A stretch of DNA of 64,000 nt, from assembly GCA_018398585.1 (NCBI GenBank), contig JAGTTD010000010.1, positions 30,048,638 to 30,112,637 on the forward strand, read 5' to 3'. The notes under the pieces were generated by a model that made no database searches, was not told the origin of the DNA, and worked only from the letters and a program-made list of their open reading frames with translations. A program made the translations under genes and the position numbers. Positions 24,685-35,324 of this stretch are shown here, piece after piece (positions within the stretch are counted from its first letter, which is position 1; the number at the start of each line of letters is the position of its first letter). This stretch comes from Simmondsia chinensis (lineage: Eukaryota > Streptophyta > Magnoliopsida > Caryophyllales > Simmondsiaceae).

Positions 24685-24738
24685 GGTTTAACAATCGCTT
24701 AATTGATTAAGCTAGCAAAAATCAGAAAAAAAAAATTT

Positions 24739-27700
24739 ATGGCTGATGGTGTAAGAACCAGGTCTGGCGCTGGTGGAGCAAATACAACCGGCCAAAATTT
24801 GGATTTCATAGCTGCTGTTATTGGAAATGCAATGATCGGACCTCAAAATGCAACTAAAGAAGACCTTCACGAGTTACAGCAAGGTTTTAATCACAAGATG
24901 GATCAAATTCTGGCATTGTTGTTAGATAAAGATGCAAAAGTTCAAAACCGATTGCAGCAGATTGAAGAAAAAATTGAGCACTTGCAAGATTAAGTTAACA
25001 AGCAAGGGGAATCAAGTGTCGAATCCATCCTTAAGCCTGCGAGTCAGATACACCGATCAGCTGAAGCAGATCAGCAGCAAGCTGGTGCAGACAGGTCTGA
25101 TGAAAGAATGCGAACTCGAGGTAAATCTCCTATGATGCAACCTGTTGTTGGATCATCAATTGACATTAGATCAGCTGAAAAACAACCCATTCGACCTGAA
25201 ATTAATATAAAAAATCTAGATCGTGCTTTTGGACCTGTAAATTACAGATCATACACTGAAAATTCAGATCATTACAACAGGCCGCACATTTCTGTTGTGC
25301 ATCAAAATGTTGCTGCCGATGATTTCGAACACTGGGATAGACCACCTGATCATCAATTTCAGCATAGAACCGTGACTAATGACAATACAAATGGGGGTAG
25401 GAGTGGCTCTTACAGGCAGCCAAGGGTAGAAATCGATCCGTTTGATGGAAAGCAACCAGAATCGTGGCTTAGGAGGTGTGATCGATACTTCTTATATTAC
25501 AACATTCCTGAGGAGGAAAAACTTCAGCTGGCCGCAGTCCATCTTCATGGTGATCATGAGGTTTGGTACTATAATTTGTTGAAAACCAAACCACATCTTT
25601 GTTTGGGCCAATTCGTAGAAGAGATGTGTGAATGGTATGGAGAAGGAGAATCAACGAATGTTATGGATAACTTCAACAAGTTGGTCCAAACATCAAGTGT
25701 GAGAGAATACATGCTCAGATTTGAGAATTTGAGAGCTAATTTGATGTCAGTTCTGGCCATTGCTCCCGAAGATGCTGAATCCTATTATGTCTCTTGTTTT
25801 ATGAGTGGACTCCAGCCTAGGATCAAGAATATGGTGAAAGCCATTGGTCCTAAGACTTTGTCAAGCGCTTATAATAAGGCAAAGTTGATAGAAGCAACTC
25901 TAGTCCCTTCAAACGACAAGGGTAAGCAGTATGGCAGCAGACCGAAGTTCCTGCAGCAGAACAAAACAACCGGCAGCAAGCAGAACAGCGACAAAAGTTC
26001 ATTGAGGCTTTGTTTTCATTGCAACCAGCCTTACCAGCCCGGACATAGGTGCAAATCACAAGCCCTTATGTTTACAAAAGGAGTCCGAGTCCTTGCTGAA
26101 AATGACAGTACCAATTCAGATGTAGATGCAGATGAAACCGAGTGCATTTCTCAAGGAAACTCAAGCGAAGATGAGGTCGAGATTTCTATGAAAGCTCTAA
26201 CCAGAAGTGGAGCTCATAACACAATCAAAATCAAGGGACGGGCTGGAAAACACTCCATTATTATTCTCGTTGATAGTGGAAGCACTCGCAGTTTCGTTGA
26301 CCCGAAGTTGATTAAGAAGGTCAAGCACGAAGTGACAAAAACACACCCTTTGGCGGTAATGGTGGCTGATGGTAACTCCTTAACAACTCAAAATAAGTGC
26401 ATTGCATTCCCATGGTCTATGCAAAACCATCAATTCACTTTTGACTTTAGAGTTATTCCTTTGGGTGGTTGCGATATGGTGCTCGGGGTCGATTGGATGA
26501 GAACATTCAACCCGGTTGTATTTGATTTTGACAAAATGACCGTGGCATTCAAGGTTCATGGTGTCAAAGTATCCTTGCAAGGCATGTCCAAGGAAGCTCA
26601 GCTCAGATTGATTGAAGCTAAGGGAGTGCAAAGTGGAATTAAAAAGAAGGCGATCCAATGGATTGGGCAATTGTTCATGATTAGTTCGGTTATGGTGCAG
26701 CAGGACCTACTTCCTGATGTACAGTCCTTGATCAACGACTTTGGGGACATCTTTGAGGAGCCAAAGAGTCTTCCGCCCCAAAGGAGTGTGGATAATGCTA
26801 TACCCTTACGAGGAGATGCCGATCCATTCAAAATTAGGCCATATCGGTATCCTCATGGCCAAAAGGCCAAAATAGAAAGACAAGTGGAGGAGCTTCTTCA
26901 TTTGAGCTTCATTAGACCGAGATGAAGTCCTTTTGCCTCTCCCATAATCCTTGTTAAGAAGAAGGATGGGACGGCCCGAATGTGCATCGATTACCGCCAT
27001 TTGAATGCTTTAACCATAAAAGACAAGTTTTCAATTCCGGTCATAGATGACTTGCTTGACGAGCTTCATGGGGCGTGTTTCTTTTCCAAGCTGGACTTAA
27101 GGCAAGGATATCATCAGATCCGAGTCTTCGAATAAGATATTTACAAAACCGCTTTTCAAACTCATCATGGCCATTTCAAGTTTGTTGTTATGCCGTTCGG
27201 TTTAACAAATGCTCCGGCCACCTTCCGAGCGGCTATGAATGACGTCTTCAAGCCTTATCTGAGGAATTCGGTGCTGGTGTTCTTTGATGACATACTAATT
27301 TACAGTCCCACATATGAAGCTCACCTCACACACATCCAGCAAGTGTTCGTCTTGATGCAACAACACCGGTTTTTTGCAAAATTGTCCAAGCGCTCGTTTG
27401 CTCAAAGGAGGCTCGAATATTTGGGCCATATCATCTCATTAGAGGGCGTAGCTACTGATCCTAACAAGATCCGAGCAATGCAAGAATGGTCAATCCCGAT
27501 CGCTTTGAAGCAATTGCGTGGTTTCTTGGGGTTGACCGGATATTACCGGAAATTTATTAAAGGTTATGGTTCCATTGCCAAACCTTTAACGGAGCTCTTG
27601 AAGAAGGATGCTTTTGGGTGGAACGAGAAGTTTCAAGCCGCTTTTGAAGCCCTCAAAGCCGCTATGTGTGCAGCACCGGTCTTGACAATGCCGAACTTCA

Positions 27701-29551
27701 CCGAAAGCTTCGTTTTGGAGACCGATGCAAGTGGTACTGGTATTGGGGTTGTTCTCTCTCAAGGAGGAAGGCCTATTGCATATCTAAGTCAAGTTCTAAG
27801 TCCCAAACATCAGGCAATGTCGACTTATGAAAAGGAGTACCTTGCGATTCTTTTAGCCGTAGAGAAATGGAGGCATTACTTGGATGGTCACAAGTTCACC
27901 ATTCGGACAGATCACCAAAGCCTAAAAAATCTCCTTGAGCAGAAGATCGTGTTGAGAATTCAAAAGAAAGGCTTGATGAAAATGTTAGGCCTTGATTACG
28001 ACATCGAGTATAGAAGTGACAAAGAAAACGCAGCTGCAGATGCACTGTCAAGGTGTTTTGAGGACGTTGTTCCGGGCTCATGCTCAGCCATTTCCGTGGT
28101 AATTCCTTCTTGCGTTAAAGAGCTACACAAGTCCTACGAGGGAGATCCTTTTGCTCGTGATAAGCTGGCTGCTGCTGTGATTGTACTCGACGCAAACATT
28201 GCTGTAGGAAACAGCGAACTGACAGTGCAGGGGGGCCTGATCCGGATCCAAAGCAAACTTTATGTGGGATCTGCTATGGACTTGACAAAACAGGTCATCC
28301 AAGCCTCACATGACGCTGCTTGGGGGAGGTCACGAGGGTGTGGAAGGCACCTACCAATGCATTAAAGCATATTTTACATGGCCGAGTATGAAAAGAGATG
28401 TGAGCGACTATGTGAAGTCTTGTGAAGTATGCCAACAAAGAAAGCTGGGAGATCCTCGATACAAGGGACTTCTTCAACCTCTTCCCATTCCGGAAGGAGC
28501 TTGGGTCCACATTAGCATGGATTTCATTGAGGGACTACCAAAGTCCGAAGGCAAAGAGGTCATATGGGTCGTGGTGGATCGCTTCACCAAATATAGTCAT
28601 TTTATTGCACTTGCTTGACCCGTTACTGCTGAAAAGTTGGCAAGGCTCTTTCTTGACAACATTTACAAGTTACACGGGTTGCCTCAATCCATCGTGTCGG
28701 ACCGAGACAAAATCTTCACAAGCACCTTTTGGAGGGAATTGTTCAAGCTCATGGGAACCACGTTGGCTCTTAGTTCTTCCTTGCATCCTCAAACGGATGG
28801 TCAAACCGAACGAGTCAACCAATGTGTGGAGCAATATCTTCGGAGTACGGTCTTCTTAAGGCCCAAAGAGTGGAACCGTTGGCTTTCTTTAGCCGAATTT
28901 TGGTTCAATACACATTTCCACACATCCATTGGCACTCCACCCTTCCAAGCATTGTATGGCTACTCTCCACCTTCTCCTATGATGTTACAACACCCGATGG
29001 CTGCTGATTTTGCAGCAACCGAAATTGTGCAGCAGAGGAGACAGATCATGCAAACGGGTAAGGACAATCTCCAACGAGCTCGGGCTCGAATGAAGTATTA
29101 TGCAGACAAGAAGAGGGTAGACAAAAACTATGATGTTGGGGACATGGTCTACCTCAAACTACAACCATATAGACAATCATCCGTGGCTGTCAAACGCTAT
29201 GTCAAGTTGTGTGCTCGTTACTTCGGTCCTTAAACAATTCTGGAGAAAATTGGCAACGTGGCATATAAGCTTGACTTACCATCACATTCTTACATTCACC
29301 CCGTGTTTCATGTGTCCCTCCTTAAAAAACAAATCAAAAGGAACGCTGATACAACCCAGAAGTCGCCTGTTGCTGAAGCTAATGGAGTAATACTACAGCA
29401 ACCGCGCTCTGTCAGATCAAGGAGGATGCTGCAGCTCAATGACAAGAAAATTCAAGAGGTACTGGTCACTTGGAGCAACTTAAAAGAGGACTTTACAACT
29501 TGGGAGGACTACAATTTCTTGAAGAGTCAATTTTCGGGCTTCACTTCTTGA
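24739..29551 (+). pseudogene. Element B gag-pol polyprotein with chromodomain, nearly intact
   Basis: Starts at ATG 24739 (MADGVRTRSGAGG). Gag capsid about 25430-25900 (PESWLRRCDRYF). Zinc knuckle about 26010 (CFHCNQPYQPGHRC). Protease about 26269 (VDSGSTRSF). RT about 26810-27560 with VFFDDILIY at 27281. RNase H about 27640-28060 (LETDASGTGIGVVLS). Integrase about 28310-29000 (CEVCQQRK, SDRDKIF, HPQTDGQTERVNQ). Chromodomain about 29440-29551 (VLVTWSNLKEDFTTWED). It is disabled by stops at 24993, 26925, 27136, 28618 and 29233 and a frameshift near 28313. Most stops would be CAA or CGA before a C-to-T change. An open reading run of 605 codons (25108-26925) survives. Function: self-replication of the retrotransposon. 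Confidence 0.92.
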
Positions 29552-29580
29552 GGACAAGAAGTTTCTCAAGGGGGAGGGAA

Positions 29581-29992
29581 TGTTACGAATTAATAAATTT
29601 TACTTATAATGCATTTTAATCTTTTAGTATTACCTTTAATTAGAGTTTTATATGATGTAATAACAACTTAAGAGTGCCCCAAAAATGCAGATTTTCCCAC
29701 AGTATTCATGTGCAGCACCTGATCTGCACTTGGCGGGAAAATCGGTTACAAGTGAGGGTTTTTGGCGGGAGTTCTTGCTGGTTGTTAAATCAATTTGCTT
29801 TGCTTTCCATTGTGTATATATTTGGAGCTTAAAGGTGTATTTGGATCATCCAATTAAATGAAATCTGATTCCTAAGGGAAATTCTCTAATTCTCATCCCC
29901 TTTCTCTAATTTCTCATCCCCTTCCCTTCTTTTCTCATCTCAAACTCTCTTCTACAAGGTTAGACTTCCAAATTAAATTTTGGAAGCTAACA
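29581..29992 (+). repeat. 3' LTR of element B (412 bp)
   Basis: Begins TGTTACGAATTAATAAA and ends GGAAGCTAACA. Preceded by a purine-rich tract (AAGGGGGAGGGAA), the usual polypurine tract. Confidence 0.92.
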
Positions 29993-29997
29993 CCTTC

Positions 29998-30091
29998 ATT
30001 CTCTCTATTTCTCATTTCCTTCTTCTACTTCTCTTCTCAATTTCCTCCTCTATCTTTGGTTATGATTCAATACTAATCTTGAATTATAATA
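29998..30091 (+). repeat. 3' LTR of element A, right part
   Basis: Resumes the A LTR (ATTCTCTCTATTTCTCAT...) after element B and ends TTATAATA before GAGCC. Confidence 0.85.
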
Positions 30092-30096
30092 GAGCC

Positions 30097-31230
30097 TCCT
30101 CCTCAGCTACCACACCAACTTCAGCATGGAGACCTTAGAAGTACAACCCTTTTCCTAGTCGATCACTCTTCCAATACTCAGCGATACGGTGTCCCATCTC
30201 TTTGCACTTGAAACAATGGGTCCTTGAGTTACTCGCCAACTCTTGGCTATTTGCCTTTCCATAGTTGGCAGTGAACAACTTCCCTTGCACATCCGAACTG
30301 GTTGGTAATCATACCTGGTCATGTCAATTATCTTGGGTGCTCCAAGTATCACCAATTTGATGGTGCCTCTGTTGCTTCTCTATGTTCATTGCCCTCTGAC
30401 TTGCTTCTGAGACTGAAAAGATGTCGAACATGTTTAACACTTCCTGTATCGACTCCTTCAATCGGCTAACATACCTATATGTCAATTGCTCCTCCAATTC
30501 CTCCTAGTCATTCCTGGTGACTAAGGAGTAAAATTATGCCGCGCACTTCTCCGCGATCCAAGAACACTGACGTAGGCTCTGTAGATGTTGATACATTACC
30601 TTCATGTGATTGTGGGACAAGAAGGCACTCCGCATGTGTTTCTTCATCTTCTCCCACATCTCTGTCATCCCCTTACCCCGCTTAAGGGGAAGGCCTGACC
30701 ACGTGATTGGTTATGCTTCAGCTACTGCCACTAGGCGGTGGCTCGACCCCATAACCACACAGCCACCAACGGCATCTGTTTGTGCTCCGGAACCTCCTTA
30801 AACTCGAGCACTTCCTCTATCGTAGGGAGCCAATCCCATACTCTTTGTCCTTCACCATTAAACTCCGGTATTCCGATCCGAAACCCGGATTTCCAGCTTC
30901 GATCATCAACATAGTCTGTGCCTCCGGTATTTGACCAATTTCTTCTCACTCTCTGATCTGGAACGTCAATTTCCAGGAATGGATTGTCGAAGCTCTCGTC
31001 CGTGTCATCCTCACGACCCCCTACTAACGGGTTCTGAGGCTGAGCTCTGGGTGTTTGATTGGGATTCACCCCCAATTGGATCTAATACAGCTCAATTTGT
31101 TGGAATTTTTCTTCCAAATCCTCGAATCTCCTCTCATTCTATCATTGAACATCACACTCGAAAACGGCTGATGGAGGCGTATCTCTATCGCCCACGGGTC
31201 ATATCAGTAATTGTTCTGAGCTATGATACC
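30097..31230 (-). pseudogene. Element C: gag with zinc knuckle
   Basis: Reading leftward from the primer-binding site, a frame at 31075-30731 has GFRIGIPEFNGEGQRVWDWL and EVLEFKEVPEHKQMPLVAVW. This is the capsid pattern of a plant Gypsy Gag (PEFDG, then DWL, then VFEYK-VPE-KKV-LVAI-L). A zinc knuckle CFKCKEMGHRIAEYW lies near 30215-30165; its fourth ligand is not visible. The frame is broken by stops and continues into the protease at 18960 once element A is taken out. Confidence 0.7.
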
Positions 31231-31232
31231 AA
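31219..31232 (-). promoter_or_regulatory. Primer-binding site of element C (iMet type)
   Basis: The minus strand reads TGGTATCATAGCTCAG just inside the LTR, one mismatch from the iMet complement. Confidence 0.7.
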
Positions 31233-31236
31233 TTAA

Positions 31237-31702
31237 TGCAGTGCGTAGATGAAAATTAACGAGAAACGTGAAGGTTAAACGGCCTTCCCCCAATTTCTAT
31301 TGCTAAAACAATAAGAAATAAAGAGGAAAATAGTTTAACCTAATTCTCACACCTCGAGAATAGAGGAAAAATACACATAAACAATGATAAAAATCTCTAA
31401 GCAATTGAATGAATTAAAATCATAAGTCTTCCACTTACTTAAATAGAGGAGCTAATTCATCTAAATTAAAAGACTTAAAAATTAAAAGATAAATATAAGA
31501 ACAACTCTTAGTTATCTAAAGGAACAAGTAATTATCTCCTAGTCTAATATTAGTGCCTTACTCCTAAATAAATGCCTTAAGCTATATCTTCATGTGTGTC
31601 CATCCTTAGCTCACCAAGTTTGGGTGTTTGCCAAGTTGATTAAGCTACCAAGATCCATTCGCCAACTATGAGGCTGCATCTGATTGAAATATTACTTCAA
31701 CA
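31237..31702 (-). repeat. 5' LTR of element C (about 466 bp)
   Basis: On the minus strand it begins TGTTGAAGTAATATTTC and ends CTGCA next to the primer-binding site. No second copy is present in the window. It is the TE boundary nearest the dioxygenase gene, 556 bp upstream of its ATG. Confidence 0.7.
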
Positions 31703-32258
31703 TCATAATGGATTAAAAGCCACAAATTATTAGATAAAAATAATTTTTTTAAAACCTCTAGTTTTAAAGTATAATTTGGCCTAGTTTTATAAGTGCCTGA
31801 GTCTAAAATAAGGCGACATTCAAATTAAAAAATGAAAAATCAATATATTATAACTTGATAATATTATAATAATTATATAATATATATATTGACTAAATCG
31901 ATACATTAACAAATATAACTTAACTTTAAATTACAGTAATGTTATAATAGCTAATTGATATAACTTAAAACGAGTAGTGTTATTATCATATAATTTTTAT
32001 TAACATAGGACAATTTCTAAAAAATTTTACAATTATTCTAATATTAACAAAAATTACTCAGTAAATAACATTAACCATAAAAATATCACATAACATTAAA
32101 TGACCCATAATGTTTTATAAATATTATATAGGTTGGCCAGTCAGCATTACAACTCACCGATCACCGATCATAGCTTTCTATAGCGTAAACATTGAACCGT
32201 TGACTTCTCCACACTTAGATTCATTTGGACTTGATTAACTTTCTTCTCTCACCCGAAA
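31703..32258 (+). promoter_or_regulatory. Promoter and 5' UTR region of the dioxygenase gene
   Basis: AT-rich DNA with no transposon similarity seen. TATAAATA at 32116-32123 is the best TATA box. Initiation about 30 bp later would give a 5' UTR of roughly 105 nt ending in a CT-rich leader (TTTCTTCTCTCACCCG) before the ATG. The context AAAATGGCG suits plant translation starts. The upstream border is set by the LTR of element C, so longer-range promoter elements may have been displaced. Confidence 0.5.
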
Positions 32259-32510
32259 ATGGCGGATCCGGTGGCCGGAGATTTACGGTCTAAGCTAGTC
32301 CAAGAGATAGCTCAAGGTGGCGCCAGTGGCGGGGCAGTGCCGGAGAGGTATGTTCATAAGAATAGAATTCCGAAAGTAACTGAAGGTGGTGAAGAGGTGT
32401 GGAAGGAGAAGCTTATGATTGATTTGTCTCTCCTCTCATCAGAATCCGAAGAGGCTGCGGCAGAGCTGGCTAAGTTCCGGTCAGCGCTCTCTGAATGGGG
32501 TTGCTTCCTG
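32259..32510 (+). CDS. 2-oxoglutarate/Fe(II)-dependent dioxygenase, exon 1
   Basis: First exon of a DOXC-type plant dioxygenase, soluble enzymes that hydroxylate or demethylate small molecules using 2-oxoglutarate, O2 and Fe(II). It encodes residues 1-84: a start region with VPERYV, as in SRG1, codeine demethylase and norcoclaurine synthase-like members, then the DIOX_N domain (IDLSLLSS, then SEWGCFL). It ends with a GT donor at 32511; exon 2 continues VVNHGM in frame. The four exons seen give 277 residues with no stop. Usual length is about 350-370, so about 80 C-terminal residues, with the second Fe-binding His and the RxS motif, lie beyond the window. Substrate is unknown. Confidence 0.9.
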
Positions 32511-33879
32511 GTAATTCAATTTTGCATAAATTAGACTTTAGTACCTTTAAGTTTAGTGAATTAACTTTTTATTTCATAAATTGTGAAATGATATTTTAAC
32601 CTGAAAATTACATATATTTAATAAAAAAATTCAAATAGCGGTGTATAAGAGTTTAAAGTAGACTTCCTATCGAACTCTTCTTTTTTAGTAGTGTCATAAT
32701 ATAGTGATTCGGATGGGATGAGAGAAATAGTGAGTAATTAGTGAGTTTACTAACAAGAAATGGCAAGTTTTATTCCCTTTCGCACCGTCATTTTGTTTTA
32801 TTAAACACATGAAACTTTTTGAACTCAAAAATTATTCCATAAAAACTGTGGAATAAAATATTATTACATCAAACATCAAGGAAGTAATATGTAGTTTAAC
32901 CATTAATTTATTTCCCTTCATTTTCTCAAAATACACCGTAATTCTCACAAAACTAGCTACTAAATTATAAATTGATTTGCATTAAAAGTTGTCATTTTTT
33001 ACTTAATTACTACAAATTTTACTTTTTAGAAAACCATTTTAAAAGGTCTAAATTTTTTCGATCAACCATCTATATTAATGCTATTAGTTTCTGTTGAAAG
33101 CCTACACGTGTAGTTTTACATTTTCTTATAAAATAGGCAGATATATTCACATTAGTGTTTCTGCACTTAGTAAATAATATACCATTAAATAGTGCTTATG
33201 TGCATGTATGAATCCTATATGCTTGTGTGAACCAAGATTCAAACTTGTTTATGGAGCCACCCTAGCAATGTAATACCAACGGAGCTAAAACTAACATATG
33301 TTATATTTTTTTAATTTTATATACAACTAAGGCAAAATTACAAGTGTTTTCCAAATGGAATACTAATGATGTTAATATAGGTGGAAAATGTTTAATTTTT
33401 AAGATAGTTTTTTGAAAAATTGATAATGTATAATGGTTAAGTAAATAATGACTATACTTTAAAAGTTATTTTTCTATAAAAAAATCCTAAAAATTGATTA
33501 ATTAAATAAATTTTTTATTATTTAATAACAAATTATTATATTATACTAATTAAATACATATAGTATTTCTTTTTTTTGGCACAAGAAGAAATACTTGTGG
33601 CTATTTATATTTTAGGCCTGAGCCTATCTTCTAAGGGAAAGGATCAGAAGCAGTTGGTGGAACAGAGAGAGTGCGTGTGTTTTTATAACAAATTTACAAT
33701 TATTATAAAAATATTAATATAAAAAATTTTGATGTATTCATTTTTTTTTCTTTAACAAATTGATATACAAATATACGTAGTACATAACATATGTACTTGT
33801 CATCGAGTCTTGAACTCTTGATCTTGCTTGTATTCCTCTTGACCTTCTTCAAACAAAAGTTGCATATTTTATATCATAT
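32511..33879 (+). other. Start of intron 1, no gene seen
   Basis: AT-rich intronic DNA after the GT donor. No coding, terminal repeats or structured RNA were recognised. Intron 1 runs to 51559 (19049 bp). Confidence 0.6.
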
Positions 33880-34572
33880 GGGAGCTAGGATATTCCTCGA
33901 CTATCTTTGGTGATTCCAGAAAGATTTATTCCTTTGATTTTGGCCGTCCCAATTCCTTTGTGCCAAAGAAACGATAGCTTCTGCTGGGGTTTTTGGGCAG
34001 ATGGCAACTTCAGTGTTGAAACAGCAACTTGGTTAGCGCATTGTCTTGATGGGAAACATAGGAAGAATTGGCCTTACAAATGGATATGGGATCTTAATAT
34101 CGCCCCTAGGATCAAAATTTTTTTCTTTGGCAACTTCTTCATAACTCACTGCCTACAGGGAGAGAATTAAGTAGACGTCATATTCTAGTGGGAAGGAAGT
34201 GTACATGGTGTAATTCCGAGGAGGAAAACATAAGTCACATGTTCCTTTCATGTTCTTTTTCCTAGACATTGCTGGTTTATAGCCAAAGCTCAAGGGCTGG
34301 CCTAGAGCCCTTTTTGTGATACTAATTTAATTGAGGAGATTCAAAATCTATGGGTAAGGAAAAGGAAAGATTGGAAAGAGAGTATGGTGCGATGGGCTCA
34401 TGTCCTGTGGACTTTATGGAAGCGTCGAAATGATAGGATCTTTAGAGGTGTGATGTATACCCCATGGAAGGTTATCTCTTTCTCAGAACCGAAAATGTTT
34501 GAATGGAGAGTATGGTGTCGGGTGGATAATAGTAGACAAGTGCAAAATAGGACATTGCAATATGTTGAGAGG

Positions 34573-34590
34573 AGAGGGGTTCGATGGATG
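34573..34590. repeat. SINE target-site duplication, left
   Basis: The 18 bp AGAGGGGTTCGATGGATG is identical to 34732-34749 on the other side of the SINE. Confidence 0.92.
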
Positions 34591-34731
34591 GTCCTCGAAA
34601 ACTGCCTCTCTTCAGGGTAGCCCCTTGAAGGGGGAAGGCTGCGTACATCTATTCCCCCCCCCCCCCCCCCCCCCCCGAGACCCTGCTTAGGCGGGATTTC
34701 TTGGAGGCACTGGATTTGTTGTTATTGTTGT
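34591..34731 (+). mobile_element. tRNA-type SINE with TTG-rich 3' end
   Basis: A 141-bp insertion between two 18-bp duplications. The body contains AAGGCTGCGTACATCTAT and AGACCCTGCTTAGGCGGGA, sequence shared by the plant TS/Au-type SINE group, and ends TTTGTTGTTATTGTTGT like TS-family tails. A run of 23 C interrupts the body. The tRNA-like promoter end appears shortened. Length and direct repeats match LINE-driven insertion. Confidence 0.85.
34654..34676 (+). repeat. C23 homopolymer inside the SINE
   Basis: Twenty-three consecutive C residues where related elements usually have a short CCCC-type stretch. Confidence 0.95.
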
Positions 34732-34749
34732 AGAGGGGTTCGATGGATG
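34732..34749. repeat. SINE target-site duplication, right
   Basis: Identical to 34573-34590. Confidence 0.92.
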
Positions 34750-35324
34750 AGACCTGATAAAGACTGGGCCAAAGTTGACTTTGATGGTGTGAAAAATAGA
34801 GACAAGGCGGCGTGTGGCTTTGTTATAAGAAATAATGAGGGGCCGGTTTTGCATTACAAAAGTAAGTATTTGGGAGATGCCTTTATATTAGTTGCTGAGG
34901 CCATAGGTGCCCGTGATGGCATAAGAAGTTGTATTGGTCAGGGCTTTGGGCGTATTTATGTGAAGGGTGACAATATGGTAGTAGTTAAAATCATTAGAAG
35001 GAGTATTCACGCCCGTCGCAATTAAGATCGATTATGAAGGGTATTTGGTCTTTATTGAATACTTGTGAAGAATGGAAAGTTTCCCATAAATTCAGAGAAG
35101 GTAACAGAGCAGCAGATAGGGTAGCAGTCAAAGTTCTTTAGGAGTATATGAACTCAGGAAATATTGAGCAATTAAATGCTGATTTTATTAAGATTACCCA
35201 TGATGAAGCACTAAGTTGGTCTATCTATTAATGAGCCTCTTAGTGTCTTTTTCACCATTTCAAAAAAAAAAAAAAAAAAAAAACACGCTAAAAATAATGA
35301 CTAAAATTACCCAAGAGCTATAGT

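Larger units (their letters stand above)
24258..29992 (+). mobile_element. Ty3/Gypsy chromovirus B inserted in the 3' LTR of A
   Basis: A 5735-bp element with two 412-bp LTRs (24258-24669 and 29581-29992), a near-standard iMet primer-binding site and full gag-pol. CCTTC duplications flank it. I count about 9 differences between the LTRs (about 2%), so it is fairly young. Its protein aligns with that of A throughout, but the LTRs of A and B share no obvious similarity. Confidence 0.92.
18962..30091 (+). mobile_element. Ty3/Gypsy chromovirus A, interrupted by element B
   Basis: Complete LTR retrotransposon: 5' LTR 18962-19342, iMet primer-binding site, gag-pol with chromodomain (19490-23955), and a 3' LTR split by element B (23984-24257 and 29998-30091). 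It is flanked by GAGCC duplications. The LTRs differ at dozens of positions with indels, so it is much older than B. Compact size, short LTRs and a C-terminal chromodomain suggest a Reina-type chromovirus, but the clade is inferred. Confidence 0.85.
17820..31702 (-). mobile_element. Ty3/Gypsy element C, truncated and interrupted by element A
   Basis: Minus-strand element with one LTR (31702-31237), an iMet-type primer-binding site, gag and a zinc knuckle (31075-30150), then protease and the start of RT (18960-18120). The two halves are separated by element A, which left the duplicated target GAGCC at 18957-18961 and 30092-30096. RNase H, integrase and 3' LTR are absent: recognisable sequence stops near 18120 and the remainder to 17820 is of unknown origin. 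Confidence 0.75.
33907..35230 (+). pseudogene. LINE ORF2 C-terminal fragment (zf-RVT and RNase H)
   Basis: The cysteine-histidine pattern C-x2-C ... H-x4-C (CTWC, then HMFLSC) identifies the zf-RVT domain typical of plant LINE ORF2. The RNase H-like domain follows with D in KVDFDG. The frame breaks near 34170, near 34290 and at 35024. Removing the SINE and one copy of its 18-bp duplication restores continuity at RRGVRWM-RPDKDW, which confirms both elements. Confidence 0.8.
33880..35282 (+). mobile_element. L1-type LINE, 5'-truncated, with poly(A) tail
   Basis: The 3' end of a non-LTR element on the plus strand. 33900-34290 is the RT zinc-binding region (YKWIWDLNIAPRIKIFFF, then CTWCNSEEENISHMFLSC). 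34384-35240 is the RNase H-like region (WAKVDFDGVKNRDKAACGFV, then ARDGIRSCI). An A run of about 21 near 35262-35282 ends it. A SINE interrupts it at 34591-34731. Stops and frameshifts make it inactive. No flanking duplication was found. Confidence 0.85.

Noticed and set aside
25108..26925. 605-codon ORF as a possible host gene
   Set aside because: It carries Gag, CFHCNQPYQPGHRC zinc knuckle and DSGSTRSF protease in chromovirus order between two LTRs.
32259..32534. 91-codon ORF as a complete small protein
   Set aside because: Codons after 32510 are intron; similarity stops exactly at the GT donor and continues in exon 2.
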